Shown: positions 13,915 through 14,088 of the stretch, piece by piece | How positions within the stretch are numbered: the stretch's first letter is position 1 | How the letters are laid out: each line of letters opens with the position of its first letter | Origin: JBGCED01 sp045106055 | GTDB lineage: Bacteria; Pseudomonadota; Alphaproteobacteria; CBDDJK01 | Direction of reading: 5' to 3' | NCBI GenBank assembly: GCA_045106055.1 | Contig: JBGCED010000086.1 | Span: forward strand, 1 to 14,088 | Length of the DNA: 14,088 nucleotides | The notes under the pieces: model-generated | Told to the model about the DNA's origin: nothing | Databases searched by the model: none | What the model saw: only the letters and a program-made list of their open reading frames with translations | Made by a program: the position numbers and the translations under genes

Positions 13915-14088
13915 TTAAGGGGAGGGCGCGCTGGTAAATAATATTGCATCTTGATTGCATTTTGTGCTTTTGGCGATCAAGACATCATCTTCAAACAGAA
14001 AAATATGCGGTGATTCGCATAATGTGGTGCGCATATCATCCTTTAAGGCAAGGTCAAAGCTTGGCTGCGCAGCTGGCAGCATCATATC
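13915..14088 (-). CDS. 3' end of an unrecognised gene (partial)
   Basis: A frame open from the right edge gives 57 residues and stops at TAA (13915-13917). It runs from DMMLPAAQPSFDLALK through TLCESPHIFLFEDDVLIAK to ILFTSAPSP. Codon choice resembles the neighbouring genes and the strand agrees with them, so it is likely the C-terminus of a real protein. I see a short hydrophobic/acidic stretch (HIFLFEDDVLIA), two cysteines, and no family motif that I recognise. It does not resemble the end of xanthine dehydrogenase subunits, CoxE or MoxR. No function is proposed. The start is outside the window, or at one of the Met codons near the edge. Confidence 0.5.
   Translation of the reverse strand, partial: DMMLPAAQPSFDLALKDDMRTTLCESPHIFLFEDDVLIAKSTKCNQDAILFTSAPSP

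Noticed and set aside
1..14088. Defence island, prophage or mobile element
   Set aside because: All recognised genes are housekeeping or core regulation. The only DNA methyltransferase is a CcrM-type orphan enzyme with no restriction partner next to it, and no integrase, transposase or terminal repeats were seen.

Overview
The window reads as a stretch of bacterial chromosome from an alphaproteobacterium. The main reasons are a CcrM-type GANTC methyltransferase with its C-terminal recognition domain, a large NAD-dependent glutamate dehydrogenase of about 1,625 residues, an RpoH with the alphaproteobacterial layout, and FabI, HemF and ProB of that type. By eye the base composition is in the mid-40s % GC, which is low for the class. 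A marine, SAR116-like or Rhodospirillales-like source is possible, but the genus cannot be fixed from sequence reading alone. No transposase, integrase, phage gene, tRNA, rRNA or CRISPR array was seen. The gene content is core metabolism and regulation, not an accessory island.

All ten recognisable genes and one unrecognised fragment lie on the minus strand, so transcription runs from right to left. From the right edge the order is: the 3' end of an unrecognised gene (13915-14088), xdhC (molybdenum-cofactor insertion into xanthine dehydrogenase-type enzymes), hemF (oxygen-dependent heme synthesis), proB (proline synthesis), rpoH (heat-shock sigma factor), sodB (iron superoxide dismutase), gdh (glutamate catabolism), ccrM (cell-cycle DNA methylation), fabI (fatty acid elongation), aroC (chorismate synthesis) and yggS (PLP homeostasis, cut by the left edge). 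Coding density is high. Probable transcription groups are xdhC-hemF-proB, rpoH-sodB, gdh, ccrM and fabI-aroC-yggS; aroC and yggS overlap by 8 bases.

The most interesting material is between the genes. (1) In front of rpoH a near-consensus sigma-70 promoter (TTGAAA, 17 bases, TATTAT) carries a perfect 23-bp dyad centred in its spacer. The dyad core fits the IscR type-1 operator pattern as I remember it, and a GANTC site (the CcrM target) directly abuts the -10 box. This suggests that the stress sigma factor, and perhaps sodB behind it, responds to Fe-S/oxidative state and to DNA methylation. (2) The 218-base sodB-gdh gap holds several hairpins: two perfect 16-base hairpins back to back, a 14-base palindrome, tandem repeats running over the sodB stop codon, and two longer hairpins that pair fully only in the minus-strand RNA (the gdh leader). 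One GC-rich hairpin is followed by five T on the plus strand, as in an intrinsic terminator, though no plus-strand gene is visible. (3) A perfect TTAA-N7-TTAAC CtrA-type box lies just ahead of sodB. (4) The ccrM upstream region has a GANTC site and a near-CtrA arrangement.

Nothing here is clearly a new multi-gene system. The candidates for new biology are the regulatory elements, and all of them are inferences from sequence pattern.
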